Source: Limonium bicolor (Eukaryota; Streptophyta; Magnoliopsida; Caryophyllales; Plumbaginaceae). From it: 64,000 nt of DNA. Below, piece after piece: positions 1 to 10,294 of the stretch (position 1 is its first letter; each line of letters opens with the position of its first letter). The notes beneath the pieces were generated by a model. It was not told where the DNA came from and did not search any database. It saw nothing but the letters and a program-made list of their open reading frames with translations. The translations under genes and the position numbers were made by a program. The DNA lies in contig CM041776.1 of assembly GCA_023374045.1 (NCBI GenBank), positions 479,187,375 through 479,251,374 on the forward strand, read 5' to 3'.

Positions 1-64
1 AAGAATTGTGCGGATGGGGTGATAGAAGGGTGTGTGCCCACGATTTGAAGTTCAGGAGATCTTA

Positions 65-530
65 ACCCATTCACTCAGGTGAAGCCGGTGGACACATGGT
101 CTGACACGAACAACAGCAAAGGTCCTTCAAGCCGAGGTTTTCTGGAAAACCCTTCACAAGGATTTCCATTCTTTCGTTACCTCTTGTGATCAGTGCCAGA
201 GGCTTGGGAACACCTCTCAAAAGCATGAGATACCACTCAATGTTATGATTGAAGTCGAACTAGTTGATTTGTGGGGCATCGACTTCATGGGTCATTTCCT
301 CTCTTCTTGCTCCAACACTTTCATCTTTGTGGCCGTTGACTATGTGACTAAGTGGTGGAGGCGATTGCATCCCCCACTAATGATGCCAAGGTAGTGATCA
401 AGTTCTTGAAAAAGAACATTTTCACAAGGTTTGGAGTGCCAAGGGCAATTCTAAGTGATGGTGGATCTCACTTCTATAACAAACAGTTTGAAGCTTTAAT
501 GAGTAAATATGGAGCGAAAAGTTCATATCT
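65..530 (+). pseudogene. Ty3/gypsy (Athila-type) integrase remnant
   Basis: Fragment of a retrotransposon integrase, the enzyme that inserts element cDNA into chromosomes. Seen: a GGHM segment, the zinc-binding pair in SCDQCQR, the first catalytic Asp region (LWGIDFMG), then after a frame change the stretch ending GVPRAILSDGGSHF with the second catalytic Asp, followed by NKQFEALMSKYG. The catalytic Glu region and the rest of pol are missing. The frame changes near 350-358, where TKW should run into VEAIA; one G appears to be missing from a G run. The wording of these motifs is typical of the Athila lineage. No LTR is visible in the window, so it is a truncated relic or the edge of an element lying to the left. 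Confidence 0.8.
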
Positions 531-2563
531 TCCTGAAAGTATGGAGGCTTTGATAATTACACACAATTGGATATATGGTTATGAAGGTAACTTTTACATT
601 TTTTTACTTTTATAGGTTTTTCTGTTTACTAATTCTTATGTATATGTTGTTTACTATTGTGTTCAAATCACTTGAGCAGGATGGATTTTTTGGTTGCGAT
701 GTAGATCGGAATGAAACTTAAATATCATGGATGACATCCTAATTACCTAAGACGTAGATGTATATTCCTACCTTATATACGGGTCTTTTTTTGTTTGGTT
801 GTTTGTGATCCATAAAAATTGTCATTGGTTTAATTGGAAACTGATAGATTTTATGTTTATCTTCTAGTTTTATTGATTGTACCATTAGGGCAACTTTGGA
901 CAAGGAAATGCCTACCGTATACTCTTTGATAGATGCTCAAGGTTGAACACGTTGTGAAAGTGCATGGAGCTCCACGTAAAAACATGATCATGGTTTTGTG
1001 TTGTGGCTGTTTTTTTATTTCCAAAGTGGGTAAGAATTTTTTTTTCACTTTGTGTGCTGGATTTGCTATAAAGTTACGTTCTTCTATGTGTGTGAAGGGT
1101 AACAACACAACTTATGAATGTTTTGATACAACAAGGTTTGAGATGCTTAAAGATTGAAGTTGCCCATATATATATATATATATATCATTTGTGAGCAATG
1201 AACATTATTGGATGTCTACGATTCCGTTATGTGTTTTTTATTTCAAAATTATTGTTTATGATTGGAACAACTATAATAGATTTAGTTTTTAACAAAGCAT
1301 TCAGATGAATTCTGTTCAGGTGAATTGAAATTTTACCAAATTGCGGTTTGATTCGACTTTGGTTTGAATCAATTCAGATTTTTGGATCACATTTCATGTG
1401 GCATCATGCGATTTCAGATCGAGTTGGGTGATATCGAGTTTTTGGATGAGATCACTACCAGTTAATGACCCAACAATGTTATTTTAATCAGCAAGAGTGG
1501 CAATTCAGGATTCAAAAACCATACGAAGCAAGCTGCAAAAATTGATGGAAAGCACACGAAGCTAGCGTCGAAGAGGGGAGAGAACCGACGACTGTTATTC
1601 TTTTTTCACACAAAGAGTAGTAAGGCCTGTTTGGTCAAAATAGAATAATGGTCAAATATTAACAGTGTAGACGGTAATATATGAAAAAGGGTGACGGAAA
1701 CTATTAATATTAAAACGGATGAGTGGACAGTGTTAAATTCAAGAGTTCATGGGTGGACAATGTTAATTCTCATAACCTCGTGGGTGGGCACCGTAATTTT
1801 TCCTAGGGTGTTTGTTTTAAGGAAATCAAGAAAATTAATAGTGATATGTTAAATCTCTAAAATATTACCACATCGAGCAGCTAGGACTGCAAGTGCAAAG
1901 TCAGCGCAATGACTAACCCGAAAAACTGTACACAGCTCACGGCAAAGAGACTTTAATCCGATTCTCTTAAAACTGGAAAAGGAAAACTGACAATAAGAAA
2001 CTTGATGGCACTCCAAAACAAATGAGAAAAGCAATAGTATCAACTGCCACAATATTCCCGCTATCGTCCACTGTAGCAAAAATTGATGATTATGGTTATT
2101 AAGATAGAGAGCTCAGTACGTTCACACAAATGATTGAATAGAGAATGAAGCTATCGCAGTAACATGACAATCAATCTAATGTCAGCAGCCATCACTCACT
2201 ACCAAAAAAGCTTAACAACAGGAGGAGCCCCGGGAGTTGGAGAGGTTCTTCATCCAGAATTTGCAAGCAGCTTCCACATTTTACCTAATACAGATTCTCC
2301 AACCAGATTTTTACATGCTAGCTACCTAGTACAGTGCAAAATCACAACTGGCAGACAAAAGAGGGTAGAAAAAAAATAAGTATTACATTGGAAGAAACAG
2401 CAAACCAGATCCAATGGATTTAATCAATATCATAAAACATCAACTAAGCTAAACAACATCGACCATGGCCTAGGTATTTCCCTTGCTTTGCTCCGCAGCA
2501 TAACTTCATAATGACCAAGCCAGTCGCAGCGAGCACCAACATCAATTCCTCAAACAAGCAAAA
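531..2563. other. Intergenic stretch, no gene recognised
   Basis: AT-rich DNA with only short open frames that show no family resemblance. The right part (about 2380-2563) should hold the 3' untranslated region of the minus-strand gene that stops at 2564. No clear AATAAA was found on the minus strand here, so the transcript end cannot be placed. Confidence 0.5.
1166..1185. repeat. (AT)n microsatellite
   Basis: About ten uninterrupted AT units. Confidence 0.9.
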
Positions 2564-5319
2564 TTACGTTTCTAAATCTTCAGGGACAGTTGATAAGCCA
2601 GGATCTACCACAAATGAGGGATCAAGAAACTTTGCAACGAAAGCCCACATCTTATATACATCCTCAAAGTTAGTCAGGAAGCTCAGTGATGCTGTAACAA
2701 CCTCCACCCTGTAGAATACGTCTTTACCGTTTTTGTCATTACCCATTGGTTTGAGCAAGGACAAATCAGTCAGATCTGGCCCTCCAGAATGATGTTTAGA
2801 CTCCACAATCTTCACATGACTAAGGATACCGATTCCAAGGGAAATCCCATTTTTCTCAGCCAGTCTCTGTACTATTTCAGGGAGAACCCACCCTCTCCCA
2901 TTAGCCCTCACATTGAAGGCCACAGACGATCCTCTTTCGTACTTGATTTTCGGGCCGTAAATCTGCACAAGCGAGAAGCCTTCACCTTCATCTGATGTCT
3001 TGATTCGAAGCTGAAGCAACGATGTTATAAGCCAGTTGATCAGATACCTCAATCTATATGTGGTTTTATTCAGGCCCAACATGTCTACATGGTCCAGATG
3101 TCGACATACCATCTCTGGTTCCCTCCTAGACCATTCGGGCTTGTCATCATAGTACCCATTACCCATAGAGTCATCATCATCCCCCTGACCAGTCATAGAT
3201 GTCTCACCTTGCTCAAAATACCGATCTGCCCTGATATCTTCAGCAGCAAATGATACTCTATGGTCCAAGCTTTCATTCTTGTCTCCTTCTCCCAAACCAA
3301 GAATTCGATTACCCCCACGTTCCCTTCTTCCCAGCAATCTAAAATCACCTTCAGTTTCTCTCCTAATAGCACTATCCTTGTTTCTCGACATATATCAGCC
3401 TTACTATGAAGATGATCACCAAAAGAACGTGTTAAGGGTGACTGAAATTCAGCAATCTCTGGCTTTTCCTCACTTAGTAGTTCTTCTTCGATCTCGGAAA
3501 CATGCTTGGAATCACCAAACTTTCTTCTGTGATTGGATTCAAGGCCTGCTTTCCCATATGCTTCCTCTTCATGAACTTCGCCAACCCGATCTACATCCTG
3601 TGATACTGATAGCACAGCAGCATCAAAGGATAATACAGGGTCTCTCTCAACTCTGAGATTTGAACGAGTGTTGCCAGAAAATGGGCTCTTTGTCATTTTC
3701 ATTGGTTGATTGGGGGAGGCATGCTTATCTCTTTTACTAGAAAACCATGAAGTATGAAAAGGTGAAGAAGACTTTTTTCTGCCAAACAATCCACCATGGT
3801 CAGATCCAAGCGGGCTCTGCCCCAAATCAATCCAATAAGAGTTTTCAGATGAATCATCTTCACTGAAAATTGGGCTCTTGATAACCTCTCCTACAGAAAC
3901 ACTCTCGGATTCCTCAGGAATGGTGCTGCCTTCATCCCTATCTGAGCTGTTATCATGCCCAATTTCCGTCTCAAAAACCTCTTTCACTTGATTGGGTGTG
4001 TATACACCTGAGAATGCCGGTAACTGAGATTTCTCATCGGGAACTGAGAAGATCTCCTCATCATCGTTGGCTGATTGATCATGGATGCTAGCCAACCCTT
4101 CGAGACCATCAATGGAATCACTCAAGTACTGAGGGTAAACTGGAAGAATCTTCACCATTCCAGAGCCAGCTTGCCCATTCTGGAGGCTTGGGATCATTGA
4201 TTTCTTTATCAAAAGGCACCCAAATCCAGTTGGGTCAGACCCAAATACCCTGTAGAATGAGGTAATGATAAAATCAGGGCGAAACAAGGACAACCCAAGT
4301 GAATCCATGTCCTTGGGTCCCAAAGAACCAGCATCAAGCAATACATGCCAGTGGTTTTGCTGAGCAAGAGCCATCCACTGATATGAATATTTTGCCCCAG
4401 TAACTCTTGACTGCACAGGAAAAACAAAAAGGCCCGCCGCTGCGTCCTTCTTCCTCTTCTTCTTGCTTGTGATCTGGTGTCTAAGCTCTCGAGAGCAGAG
4501 TTTTAACGTTGGCCATTTGAACCAAGCACTGGAAACCTTAGCCCCTTTCTCCTTGGCTCTCTGGGCCATCCAATTCACAGACTGACTCTCGTGATCAAAC
4601 ATTGTCAACAGCCTCTTGTTCATATGAAAAGGGTAAGATTCTGCTAGCAATTTAAAGGCTGATCCCCTACTGACAGTGAACACGAGACCATACTCATTCT
4701 CAGGAATGTTCAAGTAATCCATGATCCTAGTCTTAAAATCATGTTCAACACTTTCCTCAACACCACTATACAAAGCATGATTGCTCAAGTTTGCAGTAAT
4801 TTCAGACAAAGTGAAGGCGGATGACTCCCAGTACTGTTCAGTCTGAAGGTAAGAGAATAAGCCAAACCCACAGTAATCAAGACATACCTTGGCAAACGCT
4901 TCAGCCAAATGCCCATACTCGTTGGATCTTAGCTGGTCAATCCTCTCAGTCGATTGGAACTTTGGGTACATAATAAGGAACTTATTGAATGCCTCCGCGA
5001 ATTCAGGGACAGATTCCAAGGAGAAGATCTTCTTGTCAGCAGCAAGGGCAGTGGCCCGCAAAAACTCCTTCTGGGCACGGAGTCGAGCAAGAGATCTAGA
5101 CCTCCCAATGCTCCCATCTTGATTTTTCTCAGTATCAGAATCGATATCTTTCGACTTCACTAAAGACCCTTGGTCGGATGCCTCCTCCAGATCCTCCTTC
5201 AGCTTACTCTCCTGCAACTTACGCAGAAACGAACGGTTCTTCTTGCTATCCTCAACACCACCTCTGCTCTTCTTTTTCTCCAAGAAAACAGAGCTGCACA
5301 GTGGGACAAAGGCTTCCAT
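2564..5319 (-). CDS. Molybdenum cofactor sulfurase-like PLP-fold protein, frameshifted as read
   Basis: The only clear host gene. The frame starting at 5319 encodes a lysine-rich N-terminus (residues 1-80), then an aminotransferase class V-like fold: NHALYSG near 180, FDHESQSVNW near 241, a cofactor-Asp-like LLDAGS at 327-332 and SFYRVFGSDPTGFGCLL at 354-370. An acidic, serine-rich linker follows (about 400-640), then a conserved C-terminal domain (CRHLDHVDMLGLNKTT, VQIYGPKIKYERG, EVVTASLSFLTNFEDVYKMW). It resembles the plant family annotated as PLP-dependent transferase or MoCo sulfurase-like (Arabidopsis At2g23520/At4g37100 type), about 920 residues when both frames are counted. The coding region has no introns. 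The frame changes near 3390-3395, around residue 643, next to TATAT, which fits an extra AT. The position of the PLP lysine in MoCo sulfurases is Arg357 here. The start is chosen as the first Met of the long frame and matches the family N-terminus. Substrate and function are unknown. Confidence 0.88.
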
Positions 5320-6540
5320 AGTGACAGATGCATGAAGATTTCACCCCTCCAGCTCCCGTTTTTTCACACAATACCAGAAACAAGGTTTCGTCAGGCAGGC
5401 AGGCTTTTCTTTTCTCCTCTCACTTACAGCTATTCAACTCACTTCAAAAGGAAAGGCTATTCAGTCAGCATAGCTCCAACCATGTTTTGACAGAGAAAAA
5501 GTGTCATGATGAAAATTCTCTCCAGACCTCAGAACTTTCCCCTTTTCGGCTTTATCAAATGCTCTACTTTCATTCCATTATAGTGAAACTGTGGAGATTT
5601 AGAGGACGTTCCAGGATATGGCCGCCATCAAGCTGGAAGAGCTTTAACTTTACTTTTCTCTTGATGGGGTGACCTGAAAAGTTAACAATCAAAGGGGGAA
5701 GCAACGAACGAATCAAGAGTCTTCGAGAGTAAGACAACCAGGAAACTATTGAGAGGCACAAAGTTGACAAATAAAAAACATAAAATAGTTGACAAAAAAA
5801 AAGAGACAAATTTGATTTCGGAACTAACCTTATTTAATTAATCTGAGCTACCAAAATTGAAACTGAAGCTTCTCTTCAAATTTGATCCAACGGAGAATGA
5901 AAAATACAAATCAACGACAGGAGCAGAAACAACGACAGTGCCTTTACCCCTCAACCCCACCACCCGACCGGTGGTAAGGAAAATCAAGAGGGAAAAGTGA
6001 GATCTCGAGATCAACAAGACAGTATAAAGGAGCCACGACGAGACTAGAGAAATTAAAGTTAAATGTCCCCCCGTCAGCCGGAAAGCACTAGCGAAAATCT
6101 GGAGAGTAATTGCACCCACCGCTACAATTACAATCAATGAAATGAGAAATCCCAAACCGGGGCAAGAGAACAAACATAAATTGAAGGGAGAACACGAGAG
6201 AAAGAGGATCCAATCAAGCCATCAAGAAGCAACTAGCAGCAGCAGCGGAAGTTTTTGAGAAATGAAAGTTCAGTAATGCTAAAAAGGAAGAAGAAAAGAG
6301 GTCTACTAGCAAAGAGAGTGGGTTGGGGATGGGAATTGGAGGGTGGTGGAGGGAGAAACAGCATTCAACAACCCTCGTTCCGACCGGTAGTGGGCATTCC
6401 ACCAACCACTCTCGCTGTATTCTGCTCTCTTTCCTTTTTTCTTTTTTCTAATCCCTCGATTTCTCTGTCACCGGAGGAGATTCTCAGCTATGCCGGGGTC
6501 AGGGGAAGAACGCACTTGAGCCTTCTTGCGAATTGAACCC
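5320..6540 (-). other. 5' leader and probable promoter side of the MoCo sulfurase-like gene
   Basis: Upstream of the start codon on the minus strand there is no protein-coding resemblance. The stretch is pyrimidine/purine biased near 6420-6460, as in many plant leaders. A TATA box could not be placed with confidence. The transcription start probably lies in the 6.2-6.6 kb range, but this is inference. Confidence 0.4.
5674..5828 (-). other. Probable 5' leader intron (155 bp)
   Basis: On the minus strand a good donor, AAG|GTTAGT, lies at 5828/5829, and an acceptor, TTAACTTTTCAG|GTC, ends at 5674. The span is AT-rich and of normal plant intron size. It lies wholly in the leader. A splice-site reading only; no transcript data. 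Confidence 0.4.
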
Positions 6541-7387
6541 CCTGCACCCTCTCTTATTAATTGCGGTGTGGCGGAACAGTCTAATGCAAAGCAAACATGT
6601 TTGCATTCAATGCTCACTCGCTCCTCTCTCTCATCATTAAAGTTTTGCGAACCACAAGCAAAAACTTTACGGGTGGGCCCATTTTCCTATCTTCGGACTT
6701 ATTTTATTGCCAGATATGTTGCAATATTTTTTTTTTAACAAAATATTGTTTGTTCATTTGTTTCGGTGGGTTCTCTTTGTTACTATATATTTTGTAATTT
6801 CTTTTTCTTTTTTACCTAAAATATATAATATATAGTGGATTTCTCTTTGGATCTTTAGAGTTATTTAAAAAAAACATATTTGATATTTACTTTCTTAATT
6901 CATTTTTAGGTGTCAACATAATATATTATTTTATTATATAAAGAATTATCATTTTTTTGGTGCAGAGTTTTTTAATATCTCCTCTCATTCATAATTTTTA
7001 CTTTAGGAAGATATTAGAATTTTTACTTATTTTTATTAATGTTGCAATGGTATGGCCAATATGATTGATTTACATAGCGTTGCTTATTTAAGCAACGATG
7101 AGAGAGGATTAGGGTGGATTTCACACCACTGCAATTTTTTAAATTTATTTAAGAGGGTGGAATCTACACCATTGTGGATGCCCATGTAGGTACGGATTCG
7201 TAATTCTTAACAGGTGTTCATTTCACCTAATCCGCTAAAGCAGGTGAAAATCCATATAAAATGGAGGATAGGTGAAATAGATGTAGGTGCGGATCGGGTG
7301 ACAGGTGAACATTTGTCACCTATCACTCGGTCCGTTCACCCGCATTATTATAATAAATAAAAATAAATATACTATTTTGATCACCCT
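6541..7387. other. AT-rich intergenic DNA
   Basis: Long A/T runs and no coding resemblance. Between about 7190 and 7330 there is a cluster of variants of 'acaggtgaa..cacct', which makes short self-complementary stretches. Nothing else can be supported. Confidence 0.5.
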
Positions 7388-7594
7388 CTTCACTTACGAT
7401 AATTAGCATCCTTAACTAGCGAACAACATACATGCTCAGTGACATTCTTCATTCTCTTCACTCACGATAATTTTGCAAACTGGCGAACAAGGACATCCAT
7501 GCTCTTCGCCATTCTTCATTCTCTTCACCCACGGTAATTTTGCAATCTTAACTGGCGAACAAGGACATTCGTGCTCTCCACCATTCTTCATTCT
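7388..7594 (+). repeat. Three diverged tandem copies of a 67-68 bp unit
   Basis: Units start near 7388, 7456 and 7523. Each reads roughly 'cttcactcacgataat', then 'aactggcgaacaagga', then 'cattcttcattct'. Related, more diverged units reappear at 8470-8530 and around 8640-8720. Confidence 0.7.
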
Positions 7595-9833
7595 TGAAAT
7601 ATCCCAAATATTAATTACTTTAATTAAACATGAATTAATTAAATAAAAGCAATTAATGCGAGATTAAGAAACTAGTATCCTTAAATAAGTAAAAGGGAAT
7701 AATATAATATTTACCTAAACCCTTAGAAGTCGTTAGGAAACATTAACGGATCCTAAAACGATATTGTGGAAGTTTAGCAAGAAATATAAACGAAAATGAA
7801 ATTAACTGTTTTTACATCAAAGAACGAGTCATAAATATTTTTAGAAGTGAAAACGAGGTCCTAGATACCTCATAAAGTTATTTGGGTGATTTTAGAAGCA
7901 ATAGGAAATTGGTGAAGCAATTGGAAATAAAAGACATCGTGTTTTCGTCTAAAATGGCAAAACGTAAACCAATTAGAAATTAAATACTAATTAATAGAAT
8001 TTATAAATAACAATAATAATTATTGTTTGAAAATATAAATGTAGAATCATAAAATGATTTGTCTCGTTAAACGGACATAATGTCGCAAATGGCATAAAAA
8101 TGGGCATGAAACGAGTCAAAAATAACATTAAGTATATAACGTTTTAAAAGAAAAAAAAAGCCAATGGGCCGACCCGCCCAAAATGACTTGGCTGGCCCAG
8201 TCGTTCTCGTTATGGTAATTAGTTCCAGAGCCCAAACAAAAAAAAAATTCAACCCTTTCTTCATTGTTTCATCCCACGGTCATTCACAGACCCTAACTCC
8301 ACTCTCTCTTATCCTATTCTTCAATTTCTATTTTGAAACCCTAAACTGGAACGTGGAACGGTGTCATGTCTCTCTTCGATCCTCTTCTTCTCTCGCCACT
8401 CTCTTCATTCTTCATTTCTCTTCAATCGCAATTCTGCAACCCTAACAAGAACATACTACTGCCGCCTCCATTCTCGACACTCACGGTAATCAACCCTAAA
8501 CTGGAAACAAGGATAATACATCCTTGCGCCTCCCATTCTTTCTTCTATCCTTAAATTCTGAAAACCTAGCCGATAAGGAACAATGCTCTGCGCCTCCTTT
8601 CTGAATCTCTTCTACAATCTCTCCTTCTTGCTATTCCTATACTGGTGAAACAAGGAGCTACAATTCCTCTCGTATTGTCTTCTTCGGCGAACAAGGAACA
8701 CTCCTCTGGTGTTCACCCAACTTGAAATGAAGAAGTAAATTTGGTTCTTGCTCTCTGGTTCCTTTCTTCATGGTTTCGCTTTGGATTTTTGAAACCAACC
8801 TTACTTCCCTTGCTTCCTCTTCTTTGTTCGAGAGTTTGGTACCGAAATTTGAGAGAGTTAATGGGGGTGCGCCGCATTATTGTGTTCAGACCGAGAATCC
8901 AAGTCTTGCTCCTCGGCTGGATTTGAGAGCTATCTAGACAAAAACCACTTCTAGAAATTAAAAGTGTACATAAGTCATTGTTATTTTCCTTGCTTTGTTT
9001 ATGTTATGTCCGAAAATTAGGACTTAGTTCTTGTGATTTGGTATTCTGGTTAAGTCCGGATCTAGGGCTTACTTTCTATGTGTTGTGAATCCAAGAATTT
9101 GGGATTTTTGTGGGTGTTCTGATGGATCCGAAAAGTTTAGTTAATTCGGTGGGTAGTTTGGTCGTTCAAAAGTTTTACTTCTGTAACTTGAGACCTACAA
9201 ATAAAATCATATTCTATACAATGGACTGTATAAATCCTAGTGTTGTTGTGCAATGTGGAAATATGAACCCTAAATCGATTTGGGGTTTTGAAATTTCAAA
9301 AGAACTTTTATGTGTCAAAATTGAAATTTCTAGAAACGGGAATTAAGGTTAGGTTTAGAAATTAATTTGGGGGGTAAAACAGAAATTAAGGTTTGGAATT
9401 AAGGTTAGGGTTTTCGGTTAATAAACGAAGGCTATGGAAATTTAAGAGTGAGATTGACATATAAGGGTATCGAATAAAATTGGGGCAAAAGTTGTAATAT
9501 TTGAAAAACTATGGGGTGAAACGGTAATTAGGAGGAATTTATGGACCAAATGTAATTCTAGAAAATTGGGGGTCAAAAACATGAATATGAGGAGTTTGGG
9601 GCAGTTTTGTAGTTTCTAGAAAATTTAAGGGTTTAAATTATAATTTGAAAAGGGTGGTCAAAACCAGATTAGGATTTTGACCAGTAAAGGTCAAAATTGA
9701 ATTGGGAAGAGTTAGTCAATATGGAGTTGGGCTAAGAAATTGGTCAACAAGGTATAAACCAAACTGGGCCCTCAGTTAAATTGGGCTAATCATATTATTT
9801 GGGTGTTTGAATAAAAAACGGATGTTGATAGGG

Positions 9834-10029
9834 TGTAACAGCCCAGTCTTAACCCATGTGAGATATTGTCCGCTTGGGCCGCAGCCCGCACGGTTTTGTT
9901 TCTGAGGGTGATGTACTCACACCATTCAAAAGGTCTCTCACAAGGGGAGTATCCCCACACCTATAAGGTTGTGGTGTCGTGCGCTCTCCCCGGTCGATGT
10001 GGGAGGTGACCCCTCTCTCAGGTATCACA
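9834..10029 (-). repeat. TRIM 3' LTR
   Basis: Nearly identical to 10097-10294. The differences seen are mostly single-base indels (for example 'acccatgtg' against 'acccacatgtg'). Confidence 0.92.
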
Positions 10030-10081
10030 CTCTACCCCCCTTGGGAGCCCAGCGTCCTCGCTGGCACACCGACCTGGGCCT

Positions 10082-10094
10082 GGCTCTGATACCA
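10082..10094 (-). other. TRIM primer-binding site
   Basis: Minus strand TGGTATCAGAGCC, complementary to the 3' end of initiator methionine tRNA, two bases from the 5' LTR. Confidence 0.9.
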
Positions 10095-10096
10095 TT

Positions 10097-10294
10097 TGTA
10101 ACAGCCCAGTCTTAACCCACATGTGAGATATTGTCCGCTTTGGGCCGCAGCCCGCACGGTTTTGTTTCTGAGGGTGATGTACTCACACCACTCAAAAGGC
10201 CTCTCACAAGGGGAGAGTATCCCCACACCTATAAGGTGTGGTTCGTGCGCTCTCCCGGTCGATGTGGGAGGTGACCCCTCTCTCAGGTATCACA
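10097..10294 (-). repeat. TRIM 5' LTR
   Basis: Direct copy of 9834-10029, followed on the plus strand by the TAGGG target duplication. Confidence 0.92.

Larger units (their letters stand above)
9834..10294 (-). mobile_element. Complete TRIM (miniature LTR retrotransposon)
   Basis: Two direct copies of a roughly 197-bp LTR flank about 67 bp. On the minus strand the LTR reads TGTGATACC...GGGCTGTTACA. A primer-binding site, TGGTATCAGAGCC (initiator Met tRNA type), follows the 5' LTR, and a polypurine tract ending GGGGGGTAGAG precedes the 3' LTR. Perfect 5-bp target duplications TAGGG lie at 9829-9833 and 10295-10299. It encodes nothing, so its proteins must come from another element. It is of the small, widely spread plant TRIM type whose LTR contains 'gatattgtccgctttgggc'. 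Confidence 0.93.
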
